Source of the DNA: Nocardia testacea NBRC 100365
GTDB taxonomy: Bacteria; Actinomycetota; Actinomycetes; Mycobacteriales; Mycobacteriaceae
Reading direction: 5' to 3'
DNA length: 57,925 nt
Assembly: GCF_000308775.1 (NCBI RefSeq)
Contig: NZ_BAGJ01000037.1
Location: 1-57,925 of the forward strand
Shown here: positions 50,246 through 57,925 of the stretch, piece after piece
How the letters are laid out: each line of letters begins with the position of its first letter
Position numbering within the stretch: the stretch's first letter is position 1
The notes under the pieces: model-generated
Seen by the model: only the letters and a program-made list of their open reading frames with translations
What the model was told of the DNA's origin: nothing
Databases searched by the model: none
Translations under genes and position numbers: made by a program

Positions 50246-51091
50246 TCAGTGCCCGGTGCCGGGGTTCTCCAGTGCGTGCTGGAAGCGGCGCATCCCGCGG
50301 ATCCAGCGGTCGTAGTCCGAACCCTTGTGCTGGTACATCGTCAGTACTTCCGGATGCGGCAGGATCAAGAACTGTCCGGCCGCCACCCCGGCCAGTACGG
50401 TGTCGGCGACCGCTTCGGGGGTCAGGACCGCGCCCGCGGATTTCACGGCATCGATGGCCAGCCGTCCGGCTTCCACATTGTCGGGCGGGATCATTCCCTC
50501 GCGCAGCAGCGCCGTGTCCACGCCCATCGGGCAGACGCAGCTGACCCGGATTCCTTTGTCGCCGTAGGTGACCGACAGCCATTCCGCGAAACCCACCGCG
50601 GCGTGCTTGGACACCGCGTACGGCGCGGAACCGAGCTGGGTGAGCAGTCCGGCCGCCGAGGCCGTGCTCACGAAGTGACCCGAACCCCGCGCCAGCCAGC
50701 CGGGTACGAGCAGGCGGGCGGCCCGGACATGCGCCATGGTGTTGATCTCCAGTGCGGCCGCCCACTGTGCGTCGGTACTGTCCAGCCCGGCGCCGCCACC
50801 GATCCCGGCATTGGCGAAGTACAGGTCCACCGGGCCGAATGCGGATCCCGCGGTATCGATCAGCCGCTGGATCACCGTGGGATCGGCGGCGTCCCCGCCG
50901 GCGGCGACGGCGTGTTCGCCGATCTCGCCGGCCACCTGCTCCGCGGTGGCCGGATCGAGGTCCGCCACGACGACCCGTGCGCCGTGGTCGGCCAGCCGTC
51001 GTGCCAGCGCCGCGCCGATACCCGATCCGCCACCGGTGACGACGGCGGTCCGGCCCGAGAAGGTGTCCGCTACTGTGCCTGAGTGCTCCAT
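50246..51091 (-). CDS. Classical short-chain dehydrogenase/reductase
   Basis: A 281-residue NAD(P)-dependent SDR. TAVVTGGGSGIGAALARRLA is the cofactor motif, VVADLD suggests NAD preference, NAGIGGGAG follows, and the catalytic set is intact: STASAAG (Ser), YAVSKHA (Tyr and Lys). A C-terminal extension (MYQHKGSDYDRWIRGMRRF) is common in actinobacterial steroid- or alcohol-type SDRs. It lies 46 bases downstream of the Lrp gene on the same strand; the gap has CGCTTA half-sites. Confidence 0.91.
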   Translation of the reverse strand: MEHSGTVADTFSGRTAVVTGGGSGIGAALARRLADHGARVVVADLDPATAEQVAGEIGEHAVAAGGDAADPTVIQRLIDTAGSAFGPVDLYFANAGIGGGAGLDSTDAQWAAALEINTMAHVRAARLLVPGWLARGSGHFVSTASAAGLLTQLGSAPYAVSKHAAVGFAEWLSVTYGDKGIRVSCVCPMGVDTALLREGMIPPDNVEAGRLAIDAVKSAGAVLTPEAVADTVLAGVAAGQFLILPHPEVLTMYQHKGSDYDRWIRGMRRFQHALENPGTGH

Positions 51092-51137
51092 GCCGGCACT
51101 CTAACGCTTACATGGGACATATGCCTTCATGTGTCGC

Positions 51138-51659
51138 TTAATCGGGCCGGCGTCCGTCCGCGGGGCGGGCCTGCTCGGCGAGCCGGCGCAGCAGCGGCGC
51201 GGTGCGCGGTCCCACCGACTCCTGCATCACCAGGGCCATATTCGTGCGGACCACCCCGGGAATCTTCAGGACCTGCCCGGTGATGCGGTACAGGTCGTCG
51301 GCGTCACGGGCCACCACCCGGACGGTGAGATCGGTGGGGCCCGTCATACCGCACACCTCGGTCACCTCCGCGATCTCGGCCAGTTCGTCGACCACCGCTT
51401 CCAGCCGGTGCTGGTCCACCACCACCGCGACGAACGCCGACAACCGGTAGCCCAGCGCCCGTAACTCGACCCGGCGTTCGAAGCTGCCCAGGACGCCGGT
51501 GGCCTCCCAGCGGGCGAGCCGCGCCTGCACGGTATTGCGGGACAGCCCGAGCCGGGCGGCCAGTTCGACACCGGTGGCCCGGGGGTTGGCGATCAATTCC
51601 AGCAGTAGGCGCGCATCGGTGGCGTCCACCACCGCATCGGAAGTCTCCGGACTGGTCAT
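51138..51659 (-). CDS. Lrp/AsnC-family regulator, probable bkd controller
   Basis: A 173-residue feast/famine regulator. The N-terminal helix-turn-helix (DARLLLELIANPRATGVELA, then LGLSRNTVQARLARWEATGV) is followed by the RAM domain (SAFVAVVVDQHRLEAVVDEL ... GMTGPTDLTVRVVARDADDL). It is divergent from bkdABC by 144 bases, the same logic as BkdR in other bacteria, where branched-chain amino acids are effectors. The palindrome ACGCTTAAGCGT lies between. Control of bkd is inferred from position. Confidence 0.9.
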   Translation of the reverse strand: MTSPETSDAVVDATDARLLLELIANPRATGVELAARLGLSRNTVQARLARWEATGVLGSFERRVELRALGYRLSAFVAVVVDQHRLEAVVDELAEIAEVTEVCGMTGPTDLTVRVVARDADDLYRITGQVLKIPGVVRTNMALVMQESVGPRTAPLLRRLAEQARPADGRRPD

Positions 51660-51734
51660 ATGACGCAGTATGACAGGTTAGGACGCCGAGAAACCGTGCA
51701 TTCTGCTCAGTTGTCGGATCAAGGGTTGCGCAGA

Positions 51735-51746
51735 ACGCTTAAGCGT
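51735..51746. promoter_or_regulatory. 12-base palindrome in the bkd promoter
   Basis: Perfect palindrome ACGCTTAAGCGT, 76 bases from the Lrp start and 58 from the bkdA start. The half ACGCTTA also occurs at 51099-51105 upstream of the SDR gene. It is a candidate Lrp operator. Confidence 0.45.
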
Positions 51747-51803
51747 GGATGCTATGTGTTACAGGCCACAGCAACGCGTGACCCGCGTGAGGAGGCGAGG
51801 CCG

Positions 51804-52934
51804 ATGCCCGGCACAACCGAGTATCCGGTGCAGTTGATCCAGCCCGACGGCGCTCGGGTGCACCACCCCGAATATCAGGCCCTGGTCGCCGATATCGGGC
51901 CCGGTGAACTGCGTCAGCTCTACGAGGATCTGGTGGTCACCCGGCGGATCGATTCCGAGGCCGTCGCGCTGGCCCGGCAGGGACAGCTCGGCCTCTGGGC
52001 GCCGTGCCAAGGGCAGGAGGCGGCCCAGGTGGGATCGGCCCACGCACTCCACCCCGACGACTACGTGTTCGGCAGCTACCGGGAGAGTGCCGTCGCCTAT
52101 TGCCGCGGCGTGCGGCCGAGCGCTCTCACCGGGATGTGGCGGGGTGTCTCGCACGGCGCCGGGGATCCGGCGGTGACCAATATGGCCAACCCGGCGATCG
52201 TGGTCGGCGCCCAGGCACTGCACGCCACCGGTTACGCCTACGCCGCCCACCTCGACGGCGCCGAGATCGCGACCGTCACCTATTTCGGGGACGGTGCCAC
52301 CAGTCAGGGCGATATCGCCGAAGCGCTGACCTTCGCCGCGAGCTGGAGCGCTCCCGTGGTGTTCTTCTGTCAGAACAACCACTGGGCGATCAGTGAGCCG
52401 GTGCAGTTGCAGAGCGCCACGCCGATCGCCCGGCGCGCGGTCGGATACGGAATTCCCGCCATCCGGGTCGACGGTAACGATGTGCTGGCGGTACTGGCTG
52501 TCACCAGGCAGGCCGTCGCGCGTGCCCGCGGCGGCGGCGGCCCCTCGTTCGTCGAGGCCATCACCTATCGCATGGGTCCGCATACGACCGCCGACGATCC
52601 CACCCGCTACCGCACCGCGGCCGAGACCGAGGAGTGGGCGCGACGTGATCCGATCCTGCGGATGCGGCTGCTGCTGGAACGCGAGGGCCTGCTCGACGCC
52701 GAAACCCGGCGGCGAGTGGAGGAACGCGCCGACGAGGTGGCCCATCTGATGCGCACCGAGACCCTCACCATGGCCGACCCCGAGCCGTCGGAACTCTTCG
52801 AACACGTCTACGCGACCGCGCACCGGGGCCTCGACGAGCAGCGCCGGGACTATTTCGCGTACCTGGCCGACGACCCGGCCGGGGCGCTCGCCACCGCCGC
52901 GCCCACCCGGCGCGAGGAAGGAGTCCGGTCATGA
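51804..52934 (+). CDS. bkdA: Branched-chain 2-oxoacid dehydrogenase E1 alpha subunit
   Basis: A 376-residue thiamine-diphosphate subunit that decarboxylates branched 2-oxoacids derived from Val, Leu and Ile. The TPP motif GDGATSQGD (162-170) to CQNN (189-192) is complete, preceded by GSYRESAVAYCRG. MGPHTTADDPTRYR is the phosphorylation-loop region of E1 alpha. The ATG at 51804 follows GAGGCGAGG. Its stop overlaps bkdB by four bases (ATGA). First gene of bkdABC. Confidence 0.93.
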   Translation: MPGTTEYPVQLIQPDGARVHHPEYQALVADIGPGELRQLYEDLVVTRRIDSEAVALARQGQLGLWAPCQGQEAAQVGSAHALHPDDYVFGSYRESAVAYCRGVRPSALTGMWRGVSHGAGDPAVTNMANPAIVVGAQALHATGYAYAAHLDGAEIATVTYFGDGATSQGDIAEALTFAASWSAPVVFFCQNNHWAISEPVQLQSATPIARRAVGYGIPAIRVDGNDVLAVLAVTRQAVARARGGGGPSFVEAITYRMGPHTTADDPTRYRTAAETEEWARRDPILRMRLLLEREGLLDAETRRRVEERADEVAHLMRTETLTMADPEPSELFEHVYATAHRGLDEQRRDYFAYLADDPAGALATAAPTRREEGVRS

Positions 52935-53905
52935 TCACCACCTTCGCCGCGGCGCTCAACGCCGGGCTGCGCAGCGCGCTGGAAGAGGATCCGAAAGTGG
53001 TACTGATGGGTGAGGACATCGGCCGGCTCGGCGGCGTCTTCCGGGTCACCGACGCGCTGCAGAAGGATTTCGGAGACCGCCGGGTGATCGATACGCCACT
53101 GGCGGAATCGGGCATCATCGGCACCGCCTTCGGGATGGCGCTGCGCGGCTACCGGCCGGTGTGCGAGATCCAGTTCGACGGGTTCGTGTACCCGGCGTTC
53201 GACCAGATCGTCTCCCAGGTCGCCAAGATCCACTATCGGACCCGGGGTGCGGTCCGGGCGCCGCTGACCATCCGCATCCCGTTCGGGGGCGGTATCGGAT
53301 CGGTCGAACATCATTCCGAATCGCCCGAGGCGTACTTCGCGCACACCGCGGGGCTACGGGTGGTGGCGCCGAGCAATCCGGCCGATGCCTTCACCATGAT
53401 CCGGCAGGCCATCGCTCTGGACGACCCGGTGATCTTCTTCGAACCCAAGCGCCGGTACTGGGACAAGGCCGAGATCGATCCGGCCGCCGAACCCGACCTG
53501 CCGTTGGACCGGGCCCGGGTGTGCGTACGCGGGAACGACGCCACCGTGGTCGCCTACGGGGGCACGGTCGCCACCGCGCTGGCCGCCGCGAAGGCGGGCG
53601 CCGAGGAAGGGATCTCGCTGGAGGTCGTGGATCTCCGCAGCCTGGCTCCGTTGGATGTGGACACGATCGCCGAATCGGTGGACCGGACGGGCCGGCTCAT
53701 CGTGGTGCACGAAGCGTCGCGCACCGGTGGGATCGGCGCCGAGATCGCGGCCCGGATCACCGAGCGGTGTTTCTACCGGCTCGAGGCGCCGGTGCGGCGG
53801 GTCGCCGGATTCGATATCCCCTACCCTCCGGCTAAGCTCGAGAAGCATCATCTGCCCGACCCGGATCGGATCCTGGAGGCGGTCGATCGAACGCTTGCCG
53901 CCTGA
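52931..53905 (+). CDS. bkdB: Branched-chain 2-oxoacid dehydrogenase E1 beta subunit
   Basis: A 324-residue E1 beta subunit pairing with BkdA. Visible are VVLMGEDIGRLGGVFRVTDA, the DTPLAESGIIGTAFGMAL stretch, EIQFDGFVYPAFDQIVSQVA, RIPFGGGIG and HHSESPEAYFAHTAGLRVV with the conserved His. The C-terminal transketolase-like domain shows SLEVVDLRSLAPLDVDTIAE. The ATG overlaps bkdA (ATGA), so translation is coupled. Confidence 0.95.
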   Translation: MITTFAAALNAGLRSALEEDPKVVLMGEDIGRLGGVFRVTDALQKDFGDRRVIDTPLAESGIIGTAFGMALRGYRPVCEIQFDGFVYPAFDQIVSQVAKIHYRTRGAVRAPLTIRIPFGGGIGSVEHHSESPEAYFAHTAGLRVVAPSNPADAFTMIRQAIALDDPVIFFEPKRRYWDKAEIDPAAEPDLPLDRARVCVRGNDATVVAYGGTVATALAAAKAGAEEGISLEVVDLRSLAPLDVDTIAESVDRTGRLIVVHEASRTGGIGAEIAARITERCFYRLEAPVRRVAGFDIPYPPAKLEKHHLPDPDRILEAVDRTLAA

Positions 53906-53947
53906 AGTGTGATCCCGCCCTGACGCCAGCCGGAGGTGCCCGAAACC

Positions 53948-55378
53948 GTGGACGACGACGCCCGCGCCGACGAAGGTCGTGCCGCAGATACCGGCGAGAT
54001 CCTGGAGTTCCGTCTCCCCGATCTCGGCGAAGGACTCACCGATGCCGAATTCCAGAACTGGACGGTGGCGGTGGGCGAGGAGGTCGCGTTGAACCAGACC
54101 ATCGCCGAGGTCGAAACCGCGAAAGCGGTGGTCGCGCTACCGTCGCCGTTCGCCGGGACGGTTGTGGAACTGCTCGCCGAGCCCGGAGCGACCATCGAAG
54201 TCGGTGCGCCGCTGCTCCGAATACGCACCGCCGCAACGGGTTCGGGGGCCGATGCCCGGCCCTCGGTGCTGGTCGGCTACGGGCCGTCGGAGGAGCGTGG
54301 CTCGCGGCGACGGCGCGGCGGGCAGCGCTCCGGCGGTGCGACGGTGCCGCCTCCGGAACATTCGGCCGGTAACGGAATATCGTACGAGAGCGGTGTCATC
54401 GGCAGGCCGGCCCGGACGGCGGAGGAGCAGCCGGAGCGCGGTGGCGATACCGGGCGTGGAGCCGCCGCCGAGTCGCAGCGGGTGGCCGCGACGCCGGGAG
54501 CCCGTAAGCTGGCCCGCGAGCTGGGGATAGACCTCTGGTATGTGGCCGGTTCCGGACCGGAGGGAGCCGTCACTGTCGCGGATGTCCGTGGAGCGGTACC
54601 GGTTTCGGAGCCCGATACCCGCGACCACGACGCCGGTGCCGAGTCGGCGCCGGCCGTGGCACGGGCCCCCGGGTCGGTGCGTGAGGAGCGCACGCCGATC
54701 GCCGGGGTCCGCAAACGCACCGCCGAGGCCATGGTGACCAGTGCGCGCACCATCCCGCAGGCCGACACCTCGATAACGGTGGATGTCACTGCCTCGCTGG
54801 AACTTCTGGAACATCTGCGCGCGTCCCGTTCCTTCGAAGGGATCACGCCGACACTGCTCGCGCTCGTGGCGAAATCGGTGCTCGCCGCGCTGGCCGAATT
54901 CCCGGTGATCAACACCTTCTGGGACGAGGCGAACGCGGAGATCGTCACCCGGCACTTCGTCAACCTGGGTATCGCGGTGGCCGCCCCGCGCGGGCTGCTG
55001 GTGCCCAATATCAAGGACGCCCAGACCCTGAGCCTGCGTGAACTGTGCCGCGAGATCGGATGGCTGGCCCGGACCGCGCGCGACGGCCGGGCCGGCCCGG
55101 CCGATCTGCGCGGGGGCACGTTCACCATTTCCAATGTCGGTGTCTTCGGCGTGGAATCCGGTACGCCGCTGGTCAATCCGGGGGAGGCAGCGATTCTGTG
55201 CCTGGGCGCGGTGGTGAAGCGGCCGTGGGTCTTCCGGGACGAACTGGCGATCCGCTCGGTGGTGACGCTGACGCTGAGTTTCGATCACCGGATGATCGAC
55301 GGTGAAGCGGCGGCGCGCTTCCTCGCGACCGTCGCCGGGCTGCTGGAGGACCCGCTGACGCTGCTCGCCCGGATCTGA
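53948..55378 (+). CDS. bkdC: Branched-chain 2-oxoacid dehydrogenase E2 (dihydrolipoamide acyltransferase)
   Basis: A 476-residue E2 core. One lipoyl domain (about 18-95) carries the lipoyl-lysine in VETAKAVVALP (Lys59). A long disordered linker leads to a peripheral subunit-binding domain near 180-215 (TPGARKLARELGIDL). The acyltransferase domain (about 245-476) ends with FDHRMIDGEAAARF, in which His447 and Asp451 are the catalytic pair. The GTG at 53948 is chosen (GGAGG 11 bases upstream). No E3 gene is adjacent; a shared dihydrolipoamide dehydrogenase would serve the complex. Confidence 0.94.
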   Translation: MDDDARADEGRAADTGEILEFRLPDLGEGLTDAEFQNWTVAVGEEVALNQTIAEVETAKAVVALPSPFAGTVVELLAEPGATIEVGAPLLRIRTAATGSGADARPSVLVGYGPSEERGSRRRRGGQRSGGATVPPPEHSAGNGISYESGVIGRPARTAEEQPERGGDTGRGAAAESQRVAATPGARKLARELGIDLWYVAGSGPEGAVTVADVRGAVPVSEPDTRDHDAGAESAPAVARAPGSVREERTPIAGVRKRTAEAMVTSARTIPQADTSITVDVTASLELLEHLRASRSFEGITPTLLALVAKSVLAALAEFPVINTFWDEANAEIVTRHFVNLGIAVAAPRGLLVPNIKDAQTLSLRELCREIGWLARTARDGRAGPADLRGGTFTISNVGVFGVESGTPLVNPGEAAILCLGAVVKRPWVFRDELAIRSVVTLTLSFDHRMIDGEAAARFLATVAGLLEDPLTLLARI

Positions 55379-55473
55379 TACTCGTCGCGAATGTCCGTGT
55401 ACGCATGGACTTCGCGGACCGCGGGCGCGTACGGTGGCGAAATCTGTTCCAGACCCTTGGACGAGGAGCTGCG

Positions 55474-56289
55474 TTGAACGCGGTATTGATCTCGGCTGAA
55501 GAACTCCGGGAATCAACAGAGAAGGATCTGCGCCTGCTGGATGTGCGCTGGCAACTCGGCGATCCGGACGGTCCACAGCACTACCAGAACGGTCACATAC
55601 CCGGAGCGGTGTTCGTCGACCTGGACACCGAACTCGCCGCCCTGCCCTCACCCGCACACGGCCGGCACCCGCTCCCGGATCCGAGCCGGCTGCAGAGATG
55701 CGCCCGTAGCTGGGGTCTGTGCACGGGTGATCCGGTGGTGGTCTACGACGCGATCGGCGGAATGTCCGCGGCCCGGGCGTGGTGGCTGCTGCGCTGGGCG
55801 GGTATCACCGATGTCCGCATCCTGGACGGCGGGCTACCGGCGTGGACCCGGTCCGGCGGCGAACTGTCCACCGGGGTGGAGCCCGATCCGGCACCCGGGG
55901 ATATCGAACTGCGGCCGGGCCGGCTGCCGGTGATCGACGCCGATGCGGTCGCCCGCTGGAAAGGGGTTCTGCTGGATGCCCGCGCGGCCGAGCGCTACCG
56001 CGGCGAACAGGAACACCTGGACCCCCGCGCCGGGCACATACCCGGCGCGATCAGTGCGCCGAGCAGCGAGAATCTCGATCAGGACGGCTGTTTCCTGCCC
56101 GAAGACCTGCTGCGCGAGCGGTTCGGCGAGATCGGCGAGGCGCCGGTCGCGGTGTACTGCGGGTCGGGTGTCACGGCCACGCACGCTATCGCGGCGCTCG
56201 CCGTGGTGGGGGTGCAGGCAGCTCTCTACCCGGGCTCCTGGTCGCAGTGGGCACACGATCCGAAACGACCGGTCGCCACCGGCGTGTAG
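55474..56289 (+). CDS. Rhodanese / 3-mercaptopyruvate sulfurtransferase-like enzyme
   Basis: A 271-residue two-domain sulfurtransferase. The first domain has LLDVRWQLGD, HIPGAVFVDLDTEL and VVYDAIGGMSAARAWWLLRW. The second has LLDARAAERYRG, HIPGAISAP and the active loop VYCGSGVTATHA with Cys229. CGSGVTA is the loop type of 3-mercaptopyruvate sulfurtransferases. The TTG at 55474 has GAGGAG 5 bases upstream, better than an ATG 23 codons earlier. It lies 95 bases after bkdC. Unlike SseA in this window it keeps its cysteine. Confidence 0.9.
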   Translation: MNAVLISAEELRESTEKDLRLLDVRWQLGDPDGPQHYQNGHIPGAVFVDLDTELAALPSPAHGRHPLPDPSRLQRCARSWGLCTGDPVVVYDAIGGMSAARAWWLLRWAGITDVRILDGGLPAWTRSGGELSTGVEPDPAPGDIELRPGRLPVIDADAVARWKGVLLDARAAERYRGEQEHLDPRAGHIPGAISAPSSENLDQDGCFLPEDLLRERFGEIGEAPVAVYCGSGVTATHAIAALAVVGVQAALYPGSWSQWAHDPKRPVATGV

Positions 56290-56298
56290 CCCGGGAAA

Positions 56299-57012
56299 TC
56301 ATCCGCAGGTCGCGGCCACCCGGCGCAATGCCGCGTGATCGGCGGCGGTCACCGGGAGTCCGTAGCGTACGGCGACGGTGAGGTAGCGGCCCGCGTAGTA
56401 GCAGTGCCCGGGCCGGGACGGCGGTAGCCAATCCGCAGGGGTGCCGTCGCTCTTGTCGGTATTGGCCGCGTCATCGGTGGCCTGCAGGTTGTACTCGATA
56501 TCGTTGGCGAACCGGATGCGCTGCGCCGCCGGCCACCCGGAGGCCCCGAGATCCCAGGCCGCGGCCAGCGGATAGATGTGGTCGATCGGTATCCGCCGCG
56601 CGTTCTCCTTGCTGAACACGATCAGCGCGCCGGTATAGGGGTCGGCCAGGGTGCCGGATTGCACGACACACCGGTGGCTGCCGGGCCGGTAGCCGACTCC
56701 GGTGAGCTGGCGCGCCAGCACATTGTTACGGGTGTCGCAGCCGTCCCGGCCGCCGGGACCGTCGTGGTCGTCGGACCAGGCGGGGCCGAAAACGCACCCC
56801 TGCCCGGCCCCGCAGCCGCGTTCGTATCCGCCCGGATGCGGGCGTTGCGGTACCACCCGGACCGCGCCGAGCAACTGTTCGAGCTGGCTCCGGCCCGGAC
56901 TGCCCGGCGCCGGCCGGTGTCCGGCGACGGCCGCGCACCCGGTGCCCGAAGCCAGTAGCAGAAAGGCGGCACACAGAGCGGTTACCGCGTGAATCGTCCC
57001 CCGTGTCATCAC
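56299..57012 (-). CDS. Secreted HNH-type (DUF1524) nuclease, possible lipoprotein
   Basis: A 237-residue protein with an N-terminal signal (MTRGTIHAVTALCAAFLLLA) and a Cys at about 26 in ASGTGC, a loose lipobox. The mature part carries VVQSGTLADPYTG, the core RIPIDHIYPLAAAWDLGASG with the Asp-His pair, RIRFANDIEYNLQATDDAAN and ADWLPP, as in the secreted GmrSD/DUF1524 nucleases of actinobacteria. Six mature cysteines could form disulfides. GTG at 57012 or the next ATG starts it. Upstream lies a perfect palindrome CCGGTATACCGG (57018-57029). Confidence 0.87.
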   Translation of the reverse strand: MMTRGTIHAVTALCAAFLLLASGTGCAAVAGHRPAPGSPGRSQLEQLLGAVRVVPQRPHPGGYERGCGAGQGCVFGPAWSDDHDGPGGRDGCDTRNNVLARQLTGVGYRPGSHRCVVQSGTLADPYTGALIVFSKENARRIPIDHIYPLAAAWDLGASGWPAAQRIRFANDIEYNLQATDDAANTDKSDGTPADWLPPSRPGHCYYAGRYLTVAVRYGLPVTAADHAALRRVAATCG

Positions 57013-57059
57013 GGATACCGGTATACCGGACCCCTCCGACAGCTATCGGGGCTCCGGTA

Positions 57060-57422
57060 TCAGAGCCAGGCGCGGGCCAGCAGTTCGTCGTTGTCGACCC
57101 GGTTGTTGCGGGGTGGGAAGCGCGTGGCGACGAGGGAATCGATGTGCACCCCGTCGTGACCGATCACCCAGGACCCACCGCTGTCGGTACATTCGGCGAT
57201 CTTGGCGAAAGCGGTGAGGAGGAAGGTGACCGCCTCCTCGGGTACGGCGGTATGGGCCAGGCGCTGGGATTCACCGGGCCGGGACAGATCCAGCCATACC
57301 CCGCACTGCCCGTCGAGCCGCATGCCGACGATCTTGTCGGCATTGACGAAGGTGAACTTGCGTCGTTCCCACGGGGTCGTCGGCGTGTAGCTCTGCTCGA
57401 GAACCTGGAGCAGGATCGTCAT
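57060..57422 (-). CDS. Hypothetical protein
   Basis: A 120-residue soluble protein beginning MTILLQVLEQSYTPTTPWER, with FVNADKIVGMRLDGQCGVWL and SWVIGHDGVHIDSLVATRFP. It has no signal peptide or membrane helix, and a single Cys pair that does not form a known motif. It lies 48 bases upstream of the secreted nuclease gene on the same strand, so it may be cotranscribed. I do not recognise the family. Start ATG 57422. Confidence 0.7.
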   Translation of the reverse strand: MTILLQVLEQSYTPTTPWERRKFTFVNADKIVGMRLDGQCGVWLDLSRPGESQRLAHTAVPEEAVTFLLTAFAKIAECTDSGGSWVIGHDGVHIDSLVATRFPPRNNRVDNDELLARAWL

Positions 57423-57739
57423 ACTGCTGCCCTCCGCTTTTCGATGGCACCGCGGTGCCGAGATGCCGCTGTGTGGTGGGACCGCTGTTCGCCGGCCGGG
57501 CTGTGCCGGGCGCCGCGCACGGCCGCCGGAGGCAGCCCGAACCGCCCGGCGGGGCTGCGCTCGGCGGGTACGGATATCAGCGATGACCAGCGGATATTTC
57601 CCAGTATGTGCCGTTGCGGGGGATAAATCCAGACACCGCCCGGGTGCGCCGGGCCGGATCGCGTCCAGCGGCCTACTCCGGGGGATACGAGGTGGGGGAC
57701 CGTGCGCGGGCTGTCGCACCCGGCTGATTTGATGGGGCC
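57423..57739. other. 317-base divergent region without a gene
   Basis: GC-rich intergenic region between the hypothetical gene (minus) and the partial gene at 57740 (plus). No convincing ORF, terminator or clear promoter is seen; overlapping frames here lack starts with ribosome-binding sites. Confidence 0.55.
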
Positions 57740-57925
57740 ATGTTGCACGGACTGTGGTCGCCCGGTTCCGGGCTGCTGCTGTGGCGTGCCGCCGGTACCG
57801 GCGACGGGCCACCGGTACCGGGTCTGCTCGGATCGGTCCTGGCCGAATCGCGGTTCCGGCACCGGGCCGAGGTGCTGGTGGCCGACGAGGCGGGCACCCG
57901 GCGGGAAACGGTGCGGGCGCACGCG
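57740..57925 (+). CDS. N-terminus of a probable SNF2-type helicase, cut by window edge
   Basis: Exactly 62 codons are visible from ATG 57740, opening MLHGLWSPGSGLLLWRAAGT and then AESRFRHRAEVLVADEAGTR. From memory the MLHGLW(S/T)PGxGLxLW start is typical of actinobacterial SNF2/DEAD-box helicases of the HelZ type. No helicase motif is within the window, so the call rests on the start alone. Confidence 0.5.
   Translation, partial: MLHGLWSPGSGLLLWRAAGTGDGPPVPGLLGSVLAESRFRHRAEVLVADEAGTRRETVRAHA

Overview
The window is a high-GC actinobacterial chromosome segment, most likely from a Nocardia or close relative in the Mycobacteriales. The backbone order is accA3, sseA, maf, accE5, accD5, birA, PH-domain protein, gtrA, purK, purE, fadE25, with lat, lrpA and pcd nearby. 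From memory this is the order of the Rv3274-Rv3293 region of Mycobacterium tuberculosis. An acyl-CoA carboxylase epsilon subunit and a mycothiol-dependent-type enzyme fit the same lineage. There is no sign of a plasmid, prophage or integron, and no tRNA or rRNA gene was recognised.

Region 1 (1-6.4 kb) holds a partial Ser/Thr kinase, a small GNAT-like protein, and the lysine-to-alpha-aminoadipate module lat / lrpA / pcd, followed by a patatin-like lipase. Region 2 (6.4-20.1 kb) is conserved core: the acyl-CoA carboxylase genes accA3, accE5 and accD5, maf, birA, an envelope block (PH protein, two-component system, GtrA) and purK-purE. Inside it lies an 840-bp gap (8239-9079) with 25-bp tandem repeats and a very long palindrome. 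The rhodanese SseA next to it has lost its expected catalytic cysteine.

Region 3 (20.2-26.7 kb) has a cytochrome P450 whose ExxR motif reads KVLQ, a TetR regulator, fadE25, a Uma2 endonuclease-like gene and an accessory cassette. That cassette is an XRE/TPR-type regulator divergent from three small overlapping ORFs, two of which look like paralogous Cys-rich proteins. Four helically phased AGTGG repeats lie between the two arms. Region 4 (26.8-41.3 kb) is a dense set of short operons with local regulators (two HxlR, one ArsR, one TetR), SDRs, an MFS exporter, CutA, FAD enzymes, a second GtrA and a HIT protein. Several divergent promoters carry clear inverted repeats, so probable regulator-operator pairs can be read directly.

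Region 5 (41.5-57.9 kb) holds the transhydrogenase operon pntAA-pntAB-pntB, an F420-dependent-type oxidoreductase whose start region is duplicated 872 bp downstream around an orphan reading frame, an AAA ATPase, an AraC regulator, a thioesterase, a TetR/SDR pair, and a bkdABC branched-chain 2-oxoacid dehydrogenase operon divergent from an Lrp regulator. A cysteine-containing rhodanese, a secreted HNH nuclease and the first 62 codons of a probable helicase follow.

No wholly new large system is evident. The best candidates for undescribed biology are the Cys-rich/XRE cassette (24.5-26.7 kb), the ExxR-less P450, the Cys-to-Ser rhodanese beside the repeat-filled gap, and the unexplained 60-residue acidic ORF divergent from accD5.
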